Assembly: GCF_010726245.1 (NCBI RefSeq) | Contig: NZ_AP022561.1 | Span: 5,828,001-5,892,000, forward strand | DNA length: 64,000 nucleotides | Source: Mycolicibacterium aichiense | GTDB taxonomy: Bacteria > Actinomycetota > Actinomycetes > Mycobacteriales > Mycobacteriaceae | Direction of reading: 5' to 3' | Shown: piece after piece, positions 12,368 to 24,592 of the stretch | Layout of the letters: each line of letters begins with the position of its first letter | How positions within the stretch are numbered: the stretch's first letter is position 1 | The notes under the pieces: model-generated | What the model saw: the letters and a program-made list of their open reading frames with translations, nothing else | The model's database searches: none | What the model was told of the DNA's origin: nothing | Program-made: the position numbers and the translations under genes

Positions 12368-13261
12368 TTATCCCGACACCGAGACCCGCTTGACCGCGTG
12401 GCCACCGAACTGATTACGAAGTGCTGAAACGGCTTTCATCGTCGGCGAATCCTCCTGCCGCGATGCGAAACGTGCGAACAACGATGCCGCGATCACCGGC
12501 ATCGGCACCCGGTGTCGGATAGCCTCTTCGACGGTCCACCGGCCCTCGCCGGAATCCTCGGTGTACCCGGAGATCGCATCGAATGCGGGGTCTTCCTTGA
12601 GTGCCTTGGCCAGGAGTTGCTGCAGCCACGACCGCACCACTGTGCCGTTGGTCCATGCCTGGATCACCGCTTGGGTGTCTGTGATCAGCGGTTCGGCGGC
12701 CAGCAGCTCGTAGCCCTCGGCGTAGGCCATCATCAGGCCGTACTCGATGCCGTTGTGCACCATCTTGGCGTAGTGACCCGCACCGACCGGGCCGGCGTGC
12801 ACGAAACCGTCAGCCAGCTCCCCGGGCGGACGCAGCGTGTCGAAGATCGGCATCACTCGGGCGACGTCCTCGTCGCTGCCGCCGACCATCAGGCCGTAGC
12901 CCTCGGCCAATCCCCAGATACCGCCGGACACACCCGCATCGACAAACGAAATGCCTTTTTCCGCAAGCAATTCCGCGTGCGGACCATCTTCGGTGTACTT
13001 GGAGTTGCCCCCGTCGACGACGAGGTCACCCGGGCTCAGCACCTCCGCCAGCGAACTGATCGTGTCATCGGTGATCGGCCCGGACGGCACCATTACCCAG
13101 ATCACCCGCGGGGCAGTGAGTGCCTCGGCGAGTGCGGCCAGGGTGGGGACGTCGGTGACCTCGGGTCTGGGGTCGTACCCGATGACTTCGTGCCCGCCCT
13201 CGCGCAACCGCTGGCGCATGTTGAAGCCCATTTTGCCCAGACCGACCAAACCCAGCTGCAT
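12368..13261 (-). CDS. gnd: 6-phosphogluconate dehydrogenase, short NAD-type
   Basis: 297-residue enzyme expected to convert 6-phosphogluconate to ribulose 5-phosphate and CO2. It has an N-terminal Rossmann motif [12 protein letters not shown], the substrate-binding GGxxGG-like [17 protein letters not shown] and the catalytic [12 protein letters not shown] (Lys and Asn). The short ~300-residue form differs from the ~470-residue NADP enzyme and is usually NAD-linked. It lies between dnaN (28 bases) and recF (10 bases), a rapid-grower arrangement; M. tuberculosis has dnaN directly before recF. Confidence 0.93.
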   Translation of the reverse strand: MQLGLVGLGKMGFNMRQRLREGGHEVIGYDPRPEVTDVPTLAALAEALTAPRVIWVMVPSGPITDDTISSLAEVLSPGDLVVDGGNSKYTEDGPHAELLAEKGISFVDAGVSGGIWGLAEGYGLMVGGSDEDVARVMPIFDTLRPPGELADGFVHAGPVGAGHYAKMVHNGIEYGLMMAYAEGYELLAAEPLITDTQAVIQAWTNGTVVRSWLQQLLAKALKEDPAFDAISGYTEDSGEGRWTVEEAIRHRVPMPVIAASLFARFASRQEDSPTMKAVSALRNQFGGHAVKRVSVSG

Positions 13262-13289
13262 GACTGCCTCTCTACCTCAGGGGACCCGG

Positions 13290-14477
13290 TCAGCCTGGCA
13301 GCCGGACCGGCATCAACAGGTATACGTAGTCGGTCTGAACGGCCGGGAACGGTCCGGTGCCATCTACCTGTGTTTCCGCATTCGCCGGTCGCAACACGGC
13401 AGGGCGGCTGGGAGTGGTGAAACCGAACGTGACCCGGTCGGAATGCAACGAGCCCAGTCCGTCGGTCAGGTAGGTGGGGTTGAAGGCGATCGTCAGCGGC
13501 TCACCGGCGAACTCGACATCCAGGTCCTCCTCGGCTCGGCCGACGTCGTCGGCACCGGCCGACAGGTGCAGCACGCCCTCGCTGAATTCCATCCGGACCT
13601 GGGCGCCGCGATCAGCGACCAGGGCCACACGTTTGATCGCTTCGGTGAGCTCACCGACTCCGATGGTGGCCACCGCAGTGTGCTCGGCCGGGAGCAGCTG
13701 ACGGAACTTCGGAAATTCCGCGTCGAGCAGACGAGTGGTGCTGCGCTTGCCGCCGCTGCGGATTCCCAGCAGGCCTTCCTTGCCCACCGCCGACCCGGCA
13801 CCCAGGGCCAGGTGAACCTCGGAGCCCGACGTCCCGGCCTTGGCCGCTTCGGCGAGCGTCTTGGCCGGCACCAGCACCGCAGCTTCCAGACTGGGGGAGG
13901 AGGTCGACCAGGTCAGTTCGCGCACGGCCAACCGGAACCGGTCGGTGGCCGCCAAAACCACTGTCTCACCGGAAATCTCCACCCGGATGCCGGTCAGCAT
14001 CGGCAGCGTGTCGTCGCGGCCGGCGGCAACCGCCACCTGGCCGATCGCCTCACCGAACAGATCAGCGGAGATCACACCGGTCTCCTCCGGCAGTTCCGGC
14101 AGCGCGGGGTAGTCCTCGACGGCCATGGTCGGCAGCGAGAACCGTGCGCTTCCACAGCTCAGCGCCACCCGGGTGCCTTCGACGCTGACGTCGACGGGCT
14201 TGGCCGGAAGCGCCCTGGTGATGTCGGACAGCAACCGACCGGAGACCAAAACGCTTCCTGGAGAAGCGATTTCGGCGGGGACGCGCACCTCGGCTGACAC
14301 CTCGTAATCGAAGCCGGAGATGGTCAGACCCTCATCGGTGCCGGTAAGCAGCACGCCGGCCAGCACAGGCACCGTCGGCCGGGTCGGAAGATTACGGGCA
14401 ACCCAGGCCACCGCGTCGGCGAAGTCCTCCCGCACCAAGCGGAACTTCAGGTCGGAGCCAACCGTCGTCGTTGCCAC
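13290..14477 (-). CDS. dnaN: DNA polymerase III beta subunit (sliding clamp)
   Basis: 395-residue clamp with three repeated domains of about 125 residues, beginning [20 protein letters not shown] and ending with the canonical tail [13 protein letters not shown]. It encircles DNA and tethers polymerase and clamp-binding proteins. The GTG at 14477 is preceded by GAAGGGA. It lies next to oriC, read away from it, before gnd-recF-dciA. Confidence 0.98.
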   Translation of the reverse strand: MATTTVGSDLKFRLVREDFADAVAWVARNLPTRPTVPVLAGVLLTGTDEGLTISGFDYEVSAEVRVPAEIASPGSVLVSGRLLSDITRALPAKPVDVSVEGTRVALSCGSARFSLPTMAVEDYPALPELPEETGVISADLFGEAIGQVAVAAGRDDTLPMLTGIRVEISGETVVLAATDRFRLAVRELTWSTSSPSLEAAVLVPAKTLAEAAKAGTSGSEVHLALGAGSAVGKEGLLGIRSGGKRSTTRLLDAEFPKFRQLLPAEHTAVATIGVGELTEAIKRVALVADRGAQVRMEFSEGVLHLSAGADDVGRAEEDLDVEFAGEPLTIAFNPTYLTDGLGSLHSDRVTFGFTTPSRPAVLRPANAETQVDGTGPFPAVQTDYVYLLMPVRLPG

Positions 14478-14987
14478 GTCTACATAGTCCCTTCATCACC
14501 CAATAACCCCGACCAGCGTCCACCGCGTGCCGGAGCACGGATGAGCGTGATCTGTGAGCGACAGCCGCTGAACGGCAGTCAGAACAACAACCGTAGAGCG
14601 TCGGGCGCCATCTTGAAAGCTAATCGATCGCGGTGACAAGAGCATCGCGACACCGTGCCGGACGCCCTGTGAACCGGCTGCTCCCCAACGCTGTTTTCAA
14701 AGAAGAAAATGGAAGAGAGAGAACGGTAATAGTAATAGGGCCTGTGGAACCTGTGGACTAGCCGATCGATTGCCTGCTCCGGCGGTGTGACGGCATGTGG
14801 ACCAGCTGTGCATGACCGACGGCGAATCACAGGACCGGTGTGTACAGCGGCCGGTTGTTCATTGTCATTCGAGTACTCCCGCTGGGATGTGAGCTGTTCT
14901 CCACAGCCGTGTGCACAGGCCAAGAGTGTGACGGGTGGTACGACTGTGACCGAAGTTTTTCGGCAGATGACAGAAAAAATGGAGATT
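14478..14987. other. oriC: oriC, dnaA-dnaN intergenic region
   Basis: 510 bases without a gene between dnaA and dnaN, the mycobacterial origin position. I see degenerate DnaA boxes (consensus TTGTCCACA): TGTGGAACC 14743-14751, TGTGGACTA 14752-14760, TGTGGACCA 14796-14804, TGTGTACAG 14839-14847, TTCTCCACA 14897-14905 and TGTGCACAG 14910-14918. An A-rich run at 14694-14738 (AAAGAAGAAAATGGAAGAGA and onward) and an AT-rich stretch at 14952-14990 are candidates for duplex unwinding. No single box is a perfect consensus, as reported for mycobacterial origins. The dnaN promoter and leader must also lie here. Confidence 0.88.
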
Positions 14988-16490
14988 TCAGCGCTTGGAA
15001 CGCTGGCGGATCCGCGTGGTGAGCTCCTTGACGTGATCGAACACCTCACGCCGATGGGCCATTTCACCGCGAATCTTCTTCTCCGCGTACATGACCGTGG
15101 TGTGATCACGGCCGAATGCCTGCCCGATCTTGGGCAGTGACAAGTCAGTGAGCTCACGGCACAGATACATGGCGATCTGCCGGGATTGAGCCAGAGCCCG
15201 GGTCTTGCCGGGGCCGCGCAATTCCTCGACGGTGGTGTCGAAGTACTCGGCGGTGGCCGCCATGATCGCCGCGGTGCTGATCTGCATCGTGCCGGCATCG
15301 GCGATCAGGTCGCGCAACACGATCTCGGCGAGAGCCTTGTCGATCGGCGTCTTGTTCAGCGAGGCGAACGCGGTGACACGGATCAGGGCGCCCTCGAGTT
15401 CGCGAATGTTGCGCTCGATGCTGCTGGCGATGAGTTCCAGGACGTCGTCAGGGACGTCGAGGCGCTCCATCTGCGCCTTCTTCCGCAAGATCGCAATGCG
15501 GGTTTCGAGTTCAGGCGGTTGGACGTCGGTGATCAATCCCCACTCGAACCGGGTTCGGAGCCGGTCTTCGAGGGTGGCCAGCTGCTTGGGCGGCCGGTCG
15601 GAGGAGATCACGATCTGCTTGTTGGCGTTGTGCAGCGTATTGAAGGTATGGAAGAACTCTTCCTGGATACCTTCCTTGCCTTCGATGAACTGGATGTCGT
15701 CCACCAGGAGCACGTCGATGTCGCGGTAGCTGCGTTTGAACGCGACCTTGCGGTCGTCGCGCAGCGAGTTGATGAAGTCGTTGGTGAACTCTTCGGTGGA
15801 GACGTACTTCACCCGCATGCCGGGGAACAGCCGTTGCGCATAATTTCCTGCCGCGTGCAGCAGATGGGTCTTGCCCAGTCCGGACTCACCCCAGATGAAC
15901 AACGGGTTGTAGGCGCGGGCAGGCGCTTCTGCGATCGCCAAGGCCGCCGCGTGGGCGAACCGGTTCGAGGCGCCGATGACGAAGGTGTCAAAGGTGTAGC
16001 GGCGGTTGAGGCTGATGCCGGGCGCTTCGGCAGACGGGTTACTGCGCGGCCGCTCGATGAAGTAACTCGGCCAGGTCTCGTGAGCGCTGGCCAAAGCCTC
16101 GCGGTCTTCGTCGACCTCATCGAGATCGGAGTCGGCGGCGGGCGGCTCCGGTGCGGCGGGCTCGTTGTCTTCTTCCACAGACGGCGGGGCAATCCGCACA
16201 CCGAGCTCGACCCGTTGACCGAGGCGCCGGCTGAGGGCGTCGACGATCTGGGTCCGCAGATGACGTTCGATCTCGTTCTGAACAAAGCTGCTCGGCACCG
16301 ACAGCAGGGCGAAGCCTTCGGCGATGGTCAGGGGTTGAACCAATTTGAGCCACGCGCGCTGCTGCGGAGTCAGCGGTGCATCGCCGCCAGTTCCGTTACT
16401 GGGGCGCTGGTCCGCAGTTCCGTCGCCGTTGAGCTCGGCGACAACCGAGCTCCACACTGTGGCGAATGCTGAACCGGGATCATCGGTCAA
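14988..16490 (-). CDS. dnaA: Chromosomal replication initiator DnaA
   Basis: 500-residue AAA+ initiator that binds DnaA boxes and melts oriC. Domain I is about residues 1-90 ([20 protein letters not shown]), domain II is an acidic linker (95-160), domain III begins [20 protein letters not shown] with P-loop [15 protein letters not shown] and Walker [15 protein letters not shown], and domain IV ends with the DNA-binding signature [19 protein letters not shown]. The start is TTG (16488-16490, MTDDPGSAF), a weak codon; no in-frame ATG or GTG near it gives the conserved N-terminus. It is divergent from rpmH. Confidence 0.98.
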   Translation of the reverse strand: MTDDPGSAFATVWSSVVAELNGDGTADQRPSNGTGGDAPLTPQQRAWLKLVQPLTIAEGFALLSVPSSFVQNEIERHLRTQIVDALSRRLGQRVELGVRIAPPSVEEDNEPAAPEPPAADSDLDEVDEDREALASAHETWPSYFIERPRSNPSAEAPGISLNRRYTFDTFVIGASNRFAHAAALAIAEAPARAYNPLFIWGESGLGKTHLLHAAGNYAQRLFPGMRVKYVSTEEFTNDFINSLRDDRKVAFKRSYRDIDVLLVDDIQFIEGKEGIQEEFFHTFNTLHNANKQIVISSDRPPKQLATLEDRLRTRFEWGLITDVQPPELETRIAILRKKAQMERLDVPDDVLELIASSIERNIRELEGALIRVTAFASLNKTPIDKALAEIVLRDLIADAGTMQISTAAIMAATAEYFDTTVEELRGPGKTRALAQSRQIAMYLCRELTDLSLPKIGQAFGRDHTTVMYAEKKIRGEMAHRREVFDHVKELTTRIRQRSKR

Positions 16491-17049
16491 CGACAGATCC
16501 CCCTGGTCGCAAGGTCGGGCAAGTAACCAATAGCTGAGTCGACGAACGATCTGTCCACAAAGTTATCCACAGGTGTGGACAGGACAGTCGGCTCGTCCCG
16601 GAGCATATCGGCGCTGGGTCGCGGGTCGGCAGTAATCCCCGCATTGATCTCGTGTGGACCGTTCGCCGACCTGTTCCCCCGCTTGGTGATTGCGCGCCGC
16701 CTCGATCTGAAACGGCTTTGGCAGAAGCTAACAGTTTTCGGGGCGAGTGCCAACCGTTCTGCAACATTCGGATCACGGCGAGATAACGGCACCAGGGGTG
16801 AACGGTGACGGCTGTGGCAGCAGTGGATCAGTGCGGTGATCAACGGCACGACAAGGCGGTTTGACCAGGGGAAGTGAGGTCAGTACCCTCGAACAGTCGC
16901 CCATACGTCGGCGATACGGCTGCGACCGATTCGGGACCGCGCCGGTTAGAGCGAGACCAGAGCTTACCAACGGCAGTCGCAAACGCCGGTGTACACACGC
17001 AAGCGTGTGCTCGGCGACAGTGACCGCCAAACGACGAGGAGATATAGCC
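16491..17049. promoter_or_regulatory. dnaA-rpmH divergent regulatory region with DnaA boxes
   Basis: 559 bases without a gene. A tight DnaA-box cluster lies 61-92 bases upstream of dnaA: CTGTCCACA 16551-16559, perfect TTATCCACA 16563-16571 and inverted TGTGGACAG 16574-16582. This suggests autoregulation of dnaA or a second DnaA-binding focus. Closer to rpmH is a perfect inverted repeat, CACACGC-AA-GCGTGTG (16994-17009). GACGAGGAGA at 17033-17042 is the rpmH ribosome site. The stretch 16600-16990 shows nothing further that I can name. Confidence 0.75.
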
Positions 17050-17193
17050 GTGGCCAAGGGCAAGCGGACCTTCCAGCCGAACAACCGGCGCCGGGCGCGA
17101 GTTCACGGCTTCCGTCTGCGCATGCGGACGCGCGCCGGTCGCGCCATCGTGTCGGGCCGGCGCCGCAAGGGTCGTCAGTCACTGACTGCCTGA
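17050..17193 (+). CDS. rpmH: 50S ribosomal protein L34
   Basis: 47-residue, strongly basic ribosomal protein with the family core [20 protein letters not shown] and the tail [13 protein letters not shown]. The GTG at 17050 has GAGGAGA 8 bases upstream. It heads the rpmH-rnpA-yidD-yidC-khpB-rsmG-parA-parB run conserved beside bacterial origins. Confidence 0.98.
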   Translation: MAKGKRTFQPNNRRRARVHGFRLRMRTRAGRAIVSGRRRKGRQSLTA

Positions 17194-17211
17194 TCCACGG
17201 GATCACGCGGC

Positions 17212-17568
17212 GTGCTCCCGGCTCAGTACCGGATGACACGGTCTGCGGAGTTCGGCGCCACCATCAAGCACGGGGTGCGAGCGGCGCAGCCTGATCTCGT
17301 CGTGCACGCACGACGCGTGAGGGACAGCGTGGACGGTCCCCGGATCGGCTTGGTCGTTTCGAAATCGGTCGGCAACGCTGTGCAACGACACCAGGTCTCT
17401 CGTCGTCTGCGTCACGTCGCGCGAGCTGTCCTCTCGGACTTGACCTCAGACGAGCGCATCGTGATCCGCGCACTACCCGGTAGCCGCGACGCGATCTCGG
17501 CTCGCCTGGAACAGCAGCTGCGAGCAAGCATCCGACGCACCCACTCCCTGATGGAGAAGACGCGGTGA
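17212..17568 (+). CDS. rnpA: Ribonuclease P protein component
   Basis: 118-residue basic protein subunit of RNase P, which processes tRNA 5' ends. The family motif region reads [25 protein letters not shown], then [11 protein letters not shown]. The GTG at 17212 gives [14 protein letters not shown], the normal start. It follows rpmH by 18 bases and its stop overlaps the yidD start (GTGA). Confidence 0.96.
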   Translation: MLPAQYRMTRSAEFGATIKHGVRAAQPDLVVHARRVRDSVDGPRIGLVVSKSVGNAVQRHQVSRRLRHVARAVLSDLTSDERIVIRALPGSRDAISARLEQQLRASIRRTHSLMEKTR

Positions 17569-17843
17569 GCCATCTCCCGGCTCGGGTCGTGATCTTTCTC
17601 GTCGAGCTCTACCGACACACCATCTCGCCACTGCGACTGCCGACGTGCCGGTTCACGCCGACATGCAGTCAGTACGCCGTGGATGCGCTGACCGAGTACG
17701 GATTGATTCGCGGTGGATGGCTGACCGTGATCCGGCTGGGGAAGTGTGGTCCGTGGCATCGGGGAGGATGGGACCCAATACCCGAGCGGCGCCCGCAGGT
17801 GCCCGGGTCCGAGTGCAACGAACGCAGGAGCACGCATGTTTAA
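17565..17843 (+). CDS. yidD: Membrane protein insertion efficiency factor YidD
   Basis: 92-residue protein with the YidD/haemolysin core: an amphipathic N-terminal helix ([16 protein letters not shown]), [19 protein letters not shown] with its conserved Cys pair, then [18 protein letters not shown]. It is thought to assist YidC-dependent insertion at the inner membrane face. The GTG overlaps the rnpA stop, and the gene overlaps yidC by 8 bases. Confidence 0.95.
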   Translation: MSHLPARVVIFLVELYRHTISPLRLPTCRFTPTCSQYAVDALTEYGLIRGGWLTVIRLGKCGPWHRGGWDPIPERRPQVPGSECNERRSTHV

Positions 17844-18918
17844 TTGGTTCAGCCTGGACGTCATCTATTACCCGGTGTCCGGGATCATGTGGCTTTGGTA
17901 CAAGCTGTTCGCCGCGATCCTTGGACCCACGAACTTCTTTGCCTGGGCGCTGTCGGTGATGTTCCTGGTCTTCAGCCTTCGTGCACTGCTGTACAAGCCG
18001 TTCGTTCGGCAGATCCGCACCACGCGGCAGATGCAGGAGTTGCAGCCTCAGATCAAGGCGCTGCAGAAGAAGTACGGCAAGGACCGTCAGCGGATGGCGC
18101 TGGAGATGCAGAAGCTTCAGCGCGAACACGGTTTCAATCCGATTCTCGGCTGTCTGCCGATGCTCGCGCAGATCCCGGTGTTCCTCGGTCTCTATCACGT
18201 GTTGCGCTCCTTCAACCGCACCCAGCACGGGTTCGGTCAGCTCGGAATGTCGGTGGAAGAGAACCGCGCCACGGGCAACTACTTCTTCAGCGCCACCGAC
18301 GTCGGTCACTTCCTCGACGCGAATTTGTTCGGTGCCCCCTTGAGCGCGAGCATGACTCAGAGCTCGGGCCTGGAAGCGTTCAAGAACTTCGACTTCAGCC
18401 GACCCGCCGTGATCGGTGTCGGCATTCCGCTGATGCTGTTGGCCGGTATCGCCACGTACTTCAACAGCCGGGCATCGGTCGCGCGCCAGAGTCCGGAAGC
18501 GGCAGCCAACCCGCAGACCGCGATGATGAACAAGCTCGCGCTCTACGTCTTCCCGCTCGGCGTGGTTGTCGGCGGCCCCTTCCTGCCGATCGCGATCATC
18601 ATCTACTGGGTGTCCAACAACATCTGGACCTTCGGCCAGCAGCACTATGTGTTCGGCCGGATCGAAAAGGAAGAAGAAGCGAAGAAGGAAGAGGCGCTGG
18701 CTCGCCGAGCGGCGAATGCTCCGGCGCCGGGCGTGAAGCCCACCAAGCCGAAGAAGGGTGCGCCCGCGGCCACCAATGGTTCGGCCGCGGAGATCACCGA
18801 GTCCGATGCCGTCGACGAGGGGTCCGAGACCGAGTCGGGGTCGGACAAGTCGGCTGAGGGCGGGACGACGGCCCGCACACCGCGCCCGGGAGCGCGGCCC
18901 AAGAAACGTAAGCGTTGA
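17836..18918 (+). CDS. yidC: Membrane protein insertase YidC
   Basis: 360-residue insertase. Start [21 protein letters not shown] (first helix about residues 5-30), then TM2 with [20 protein letters not shown], the cytoplasmic coiled hairpin rich in Lys/Gln/Met (about 60-95), [20 protein letters not shown], and later helices [15 protein letters not shown] and [20 protein letters not shown]. The C-terminal ~90 residues are a charged cytoplasmic tail ending GARPKKRKR, as expected for ribosome contact. The ATG has GGAG 8 bases upstream; longer frames run through yidD. Confidence 0.97.
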   Translation: MFNWFSLDVIYYPVSGIMWLWYKLFAAILGPTNFFAWALSVMFLVFSLRALLYKPFVRQIRTTRQMQELQPQIKALQKKYGKDRQRMALEMQKLQREHGFNPILGCLPMLAQIPVFLGLYHVLRSFNRTQHGFGQLGMSVEENRATGNYFFSATDVGHFLDANLFGAPLSASMTQSSGLEAFKNFDFSRPAVIGVGIPLMLLAGIATYFNSRASVARQSPEAAANPQTAMMNKLALYVFPLGVVVGGPFLPIAIIIYWVSNNIWTFGQQHYVFGRIEKEEEAKKEEALARRAANAPAPGVKPTKPKKGAPAATNGSAAEITESDAVDEGSETESGSDKSAEGGTTARTPRPGARPKKRKR

Positions 18919-18952
18919 CCGGAGATCGCTCCGGCGAAAGAGGGAGAGACAC

Positions 18953-19516
18953 ATGGCGGATGCCGACACCACCGAAGTGACCGAGTCTGACGTTGCGGTC
19001 GACAACGATCTTGACCAGAACTCGGACAAAGCCGAAGTGAAGGGCGAGGACCTCGAGGAGCGCCTCGTCGCCGAAGGCGAGATCGCCGGCGACTACTTGG
19101 AGGAGCTGTTGGACCTCCTGGACTTCGACGGGGACATCGATCTCGACGTCGAGGGCAACCGGGCGATCGTCAGCATCGACGGCGGCGAAGACCTCTCGAA
19201 GTTGGTTGGCCGCAAGGGCGAGATCCTCGATGCACTGCAGGAGCTGACCCGCCTGGCCGTCCATCAGAAGACGGGGGAGCGCAGCCGGTTGATGCTCGAC
19301 ATCGCGAACTGGCGCCGCCGCCGCCGCGAGGAGCTGAGCGCGTTGGGCGACAAGGTGGCCCGCCGCGTGCTGGAGTCCGGCGATCGAGAGGAACTCGCGC
19401 CGATGACTCCGTTCGAGCGCAAAATCGTCCACGACGCGGTTGCGGCCGTGGACGGGGTGCACAGCGAGAGTGAGGGCGTGGAGCCGTCGCGTCGCGTTGT
19501 CGTCCTGAAGGGCTGA
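18953..19516 (+). CDS. khpB: KhpB/Jag-type KH-R3H RNA-binding protein
   Basis: 187-residue RNA-binding protein. An acidic N-terminus (residues 1-45) is followed by a KH domain with VSIDGGEDLSKLVGRKGEIL (its GxxG-like loop is GRKG) and an R3H domain with SGDREELAPMTPFERKIVHD. In other bacteria KhpB pairs with KhpA as a small-RNA chaperone that affects cell elongation. AGGGAGAG lies upstream of the ATG. It sits between yidC and rsmG, the usual jag position. Confidence 0.95.
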   Translation: MADADTTEVTESDVAVDNDLDQNSDKAEVKGEDLEERLVAEGEIAGDYLEELLDLLDFDGDIDLDVEGNRAIVSIDGGEDLSKLVGRKGEILDALQELTRLAVHQKTGERSRLMLDIANWRRRRREELSALGDKVARRVLESGDREELAPMTPFERKIVHDAVAAVDGVHSESEGVEPSRRVVVLKG

Positions 19517-19539
19517 AGTTACATCGGTGTAGTTCGTGA

Positions 19540-21209
<1,670 letters not shown>

Positions 21210-21221
21210 GTGGAGGCGCAC

Positions 21222-22184
21222 ATGTCATCGAAGAGCAAGGGCGGCCTGGGCCGCGGCTTGGCCTCACTGATCCCGACCGGACCGGCCGACGGTGGGCCGC
21301 GCCTCGGTGCTGCTGCCGCCGACGTGGTGATCGGCGGGGGAGCGCCGCTGGACGTGGACAGCGTCGGGGCGGTCTACCGCGAGATCGATCCGCTGGCTAT
21401 CGAGCCGAATCCCCGCCAGCCCCGCCAGGTTTTCGACGAGGAGGCATTGGCCGAACTGGTGCACTCGATCCGCGAGTTCGGGCTCATGCAGCCGATCGTG
21501 GTGCGGGCGCTATCGGAAGCCACGGGAGCACCGGCGCGCTACCAACTGGTGATGGGGGAGCGGCGTTGGCGGGCGGCGCAGGAGGCCGGCCTCGCCACCA
21601 TTCCGGCAATTGTCCGAGAGACCACGGACGACAATCTGTTGCGCGACGCACTGCTGGAGAACATCCACCGCGCTCAACTCAATCCTCTGGAAGAGGCGGC
21701 GGCCTACCAGCAGTTGCTTGACGAGTTCGACGTCACCCACGACGAACTCGCCGCGCGCATCGGCCGGTCCCGTCCGGTGATCACCAACATGATCCGGCTG
21801 CTGCGCCTGCCGATCGCTGTCCAGCGCCGGGTGGCAGCCGGTGTGTTGTCGGCGGGGCACGCACGCGCACTGCTCGCGCTCGAGGCGGGTGCCGAGGCTC
21901 AAGAGGAGCTCGCCGCGCGGATCGTCGCGGAGGGATTGTCCGTGCGTGCGACCGAGGAGGCCGTCACACTGGCGAACCGGTCCGACACCAAGACTCCGCC
22001 GGCGCCGCGACGCAAGCCGATCCAGATGCCCGGGCTCCAGGATGTCGCCGAACGGCTGTCGAGTACCTACGACACCCGGGTGACGGTGAGCCTAGGCAAG
22101 CGGAAGGGCAAGATCGTCGTCGAGTTCGGCTCGGTGGACGATTTGCAGCGCATCGTGGACATGATGAACCGGCCTGCGGGCTGA
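21222..22184 (+). CDS. parB: Chromosome-partitioning protein ParB
   Basis: 320-residue parS-binding CTP switch protein. It has the N-terminal [12 protein letters not shown] motif that contacts ParA, the ParB/Srx nuclease-like region with [19 protein letters not shown] and [13 protein letters not shown], helix-turn-helix [20 protein letters not shown], and a C-terminal dimer domain. The ATG at 21222 was preferred over GTG 21210 because GGTGGAGG ends 6 bases before it. The 228 bases after it (22185-22412) hold no credible gene. Confidence 0.97.
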   Translation: MSSKSKGGLGRGLASLIPTGPADGGPRLGAAAADVVIGGGAPLDVDSVGAVYREIDPLAIEPNPRQPRQVFDEEALAELVHSIREFGLMQPIVVRALSEATGAPARYQLVMGERRWRAAQEAGLATIPAIVRETTDDNLLRDALLENIHRAQLNPLEEAAAYQQLLDEFDVTHDELAARIGRSRPVITNMIRLLRLPIAVQRRVAAGVLSAGHARALLALEAGAEAQEELAARIVAEGLSVRATEEAVTLANRSDTKTPPAPRRKPIQMPGLQDVAERLSSTYDTRVTVSLGKRKGKIVVEFGSVDDLQRIVDMMNRPAG

Positions 22185-22412
22185 AATTCCAGGTACGACG
22201 ACACCAGCCAGTTCCGTCACAGTGACGCCAACTCCGGTCCGCGTTCGCTGCCGAATTGATCCAGCGAGGAATCGCACAGTGCGCCAACGAATTCCGCTCC
22301 CGTCGAGAGCCGGCCTTGGTAGCTACGCCATCACTGGCACGCCCCCGGCCGCCTCTCCTATTCTGGAGGGGCTGTTGCGCGTATCCGCACCGCAGGAAAG
22401 CCGGGGAGGTTA

Positions 22413-23141
22413 GTGTCCGTCCGCATCACGCCGCTTCGGCTCGAGGGCTTCGAGCAACTACCCAAGCACGCGCGCCGATGTGTGTTCTGGGAAGTCGATC
22501 CCGCAACGCTCGGTGGTGACTACCTTCCGGATCCCGAGTTCGAGAAGGAAGCCTGGCTGTCGATGGTCATGCTGGAGTGGGGGTCGTGTGGTCAGGTGGC
22601 CAGCGCGACACCTGCCGACGGATCGACGTCCGCCGACGAGCAGCCGTGTCTCGGCTATGTGCTGTACGCCCCACCCCGGGCGGTGCCGCGAGCGCAGTTC
22701 TTCCCGACCGGGCCGGTCAGCGCGGACGCCGTTCTGCTGACGTCAATCGGAATTGAGGCGGGGCAGACCGACGGACTGCCCCAGGCGTTGATCAGCCAGG
22801 TGGTCAATGAACTCGTTCGGCGCGGCGTGCGAGCCCTCGAGGCGTTCGGCCGCACTGCCGACGCCACCGAGCTACTCGACCTCGACGCCGTCGACCCCGA
22901 GCTGCGACCGGCCGTGGAAGTGCTTGGGGACTGCTCCTTCGACCAGTGCATGATCAGCTCCGACTTGCTGCTCGACGCCGGCTTCACTGTCGTCGCCCCG
23001 CATCGGTACTTCCCGCGGCTGCGGCTCGAGCTGGACAAGGGGTTGGGCTGGAAGGCCGAAGTCGAGGCCGCATTGGAGCGGCTGCTGGAAAGTGCGCAGC
23101 TGCAACAGCCGGTCGGCGCCGGCGCGGAGGTCCGCGGCTAG
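22413..23141 (+). CDS. Conserved hypothetical, GNAT-like (Rv3916c-like)
   Basis: 242-residue soluble protein matching Rv3916c in place and length. Segments such as KEAWLSMVMLEWGSCGQVA, CLGYVLYAPP and LLDAGFTVVAPHRYFPRLRL look like the central strand, acetyl-CoA strand and final strand of a GNAT fold, and the 'later helix' ALISQVVNELVRRGVRALEA fits. The catalytic substrate is unknown and the family call is tentative. The GTG has GGGGAGG three bases upstream. It follows parB on the same strand and converges on cwlM with no gap. Confidence 0.6.
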   Translation: MSVRITPLRLEGFEQLPKHARRCVFWEVDPATLGGDYLPDPEFEKEAWLSMVMLEWGSCGQVASATPADGSTSADEQPCLGYVLYAPPRAVPRAQFFPTGPVSADAVLLTSIGIEAGQTDGLPQALISQVVNELVRRGVRALEAFGRTADATELLDLDAVDPELRPAVEVLGDCSFDQCMISSDLLLDAGFTVVAPHRYFPRLRLELDKGLGWKAEVEAALERLLESAQLQQPVGAGAEVRG

Positions 23142-24389
23142 TTAGAAAGCCGGCCGGGCCTGTTCGACCGACAGCTCGTGTGCGAGCAGCTCGGCGAATG
23201 TGAAAGTGCCCGTGGGACGGTCATTCTTGCCAAGGAGGTAGAGCCGCTTGACGGCGGCCAGGATGCCTTCGGCGATCGCATCACGGGCGTGAGTGGTCAC
23301 CAGCATCGACCGGTCCTGCGGGTTGGTGATGTAACCGACGTCGACCTGGACCGTCGGCATCCGGGTGAGCCGAAGAAGATCCCAGGTCCGGCCGTGGGTC
23401 CGGCAGTCGCGTAATCCGGTGCGCGCCACAACTTCTCGTTGGATGAAGTCGGCCAGGTTGCGACCGATCGTGGACACCGAGCCGTGCGAGCTGCCGAAGT
23501 AGAACGACGCCACGCCGTTGGCCGACGGGCTGGCCTGGGTTTCACAGCGCAGGCTGATCATCAGATCGGCGCCGACGGTGTTCGCGGTGGCGGCCCGTTC
23601 GGCGTCGGTCGGGCTGTGGTTGGACGGCCGGGACAGAAAGGTCTCCATGCCGATCGCGGTCATCCGGCCTTCGAGCCGACTTGCCAAGTCCCACAGGATG
23701 TCTGCTTCGCTGATCGGGCCGTCCGGTCCCTGGGTGATCAGGCCGTGGTCGGAACCGCCGCGGCCCGGGTCGATGATGATCCGCTTGCCGGACAGCCGGG
23801 GTCCCGAGCGGCGGACCTGCTCCTCCTCGCGGATGGCGTGCAGCGAGCCGCCCGTGACGCGCGAGCCGAGAAAGTCCAAGGAGCGCAACGTTTCCGGGCC
23901 GCAGATGCCGTCGGCGGACAAGCCGTACTCGCGCTGATAGGACATCAGCCCGTTGTGGGTCTGCAAGCCGAAGTAGCCGTCCACCAAGGCGGTGTAGAAG
24001 CCGAGTTCCTGCAGTTTGGCCTGCAGCGTCGCGACGTCGTCGCCGTACATCGGGGCGCCGAACTGGTGCAGCAGGGTGCGGGCCCCCAGCCGGTAGGAGG
24101 CTTCCTTCAGTGCGCGGTAGGTGGCCTCGCCGACGATCCCGTCGACCAGCAGACCGCGGCGCTGCTGAAACGCCCGCACCGCGTGGTCGAGGTCGGCGTC
24201 GAACACGTCGACCGCCACCCGCTTGCCGGTGGTGAGGTCCGCGTCGGGATTGTCGACCAAGCCGAGCGCGGAGAGCGCTTCGCGGATCTCGACGACGGCG
24301 TTGCTGCGGTCACCGCGGCGCAACACGTCATCACGACCGCTCCGGTGCGAGGAGGCATCGCCCCCAGCACCGTGGCGAAGACTCGACAT
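23142..24389 (-). CDS. cwlM: Peptidoglycan-synthesis regulator CwlM
   Basis: 415-residue protein with two peptidoglycan-binding repeats (VFDADLDHAVRAFQQRRGLL and AKLQELGFYTALVDGYFGLQ) and an amidase_3 fold (KRIIIDPGRGGSDHGL ... SEADILWDLASRLEGRM ... DLMISLRCETQASPS). Canonical zinc ligands of the amidase are largely replaced (for example the HxGHGG-like turn reads DPGRGG), in line with CwlM being a regulator rather than a hydrolase. In M. tuberculosis it is phosphorylated by PknB and activates MurA. The tail KNDRPTGTFTFAELLAHE holds the candidate phospho-threonines. The ATG at 24389 matches Rv3915. Confidence 0.95.
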   Translation of the reverse strand: MSSLRHGAGGDASSHRSGRDDVLRRGDRSNAVVEIREALSALGLVDNPDADLTTGKRVAVDVFDADLDHAVRAFQQRRGLLVDGIVGEATYRALKEASYRLGARTLLHQFGAPMYGDDVATLQAKLQELGFYTALVDGYFGLQTHNGLMSYQREYGLSADGICGPETLRSLDFLGSRVTGGSLHAIREEEQVRRSGPRLSGKRIIIDPGRGGSDHGLITQGPDGPISEADILWDLASRLEGRMTAIGMETFLSRPSNHSPTDAERAATANTVGADLMISLRCETQASPSANGVASFYFGSSHGSVSTIGRNLADFIQREVVARTGLRDCRTHGRTWDLLRLTRMPTVQVDVGYITNPQDRSMLVTTHARDAIAEGILAAVKRLYLLGKNDRPTGTFTFAELLAHELSVEQARPAF

Positions 24390-24592
24390 ACAGGGCCCTT
24401 CGATCGCCGTTGTCAGCTCAGTATCGCCAGGGCTGACGATTGCACACAGGCTAGGGAGCATTCTCTCAGAACCTCACCGCATTCCGGAAAACGGCAGGCG
24501 AGGCCGCCGGTAACGGAATCGTCTCAGGCATGCGGCGATAAGGCCGCCCCAGCCTCAGACCGGGGGAGGAGCAAGAAGTTGGTCCGCCTCGG

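Noticed and set aside
23142..24389. CwlM as an active amidase
   Set aside because: The zinc-ligand region is altered and mycobacterial CwlM is known as a regulator, so hydrolase activity is not claimed.
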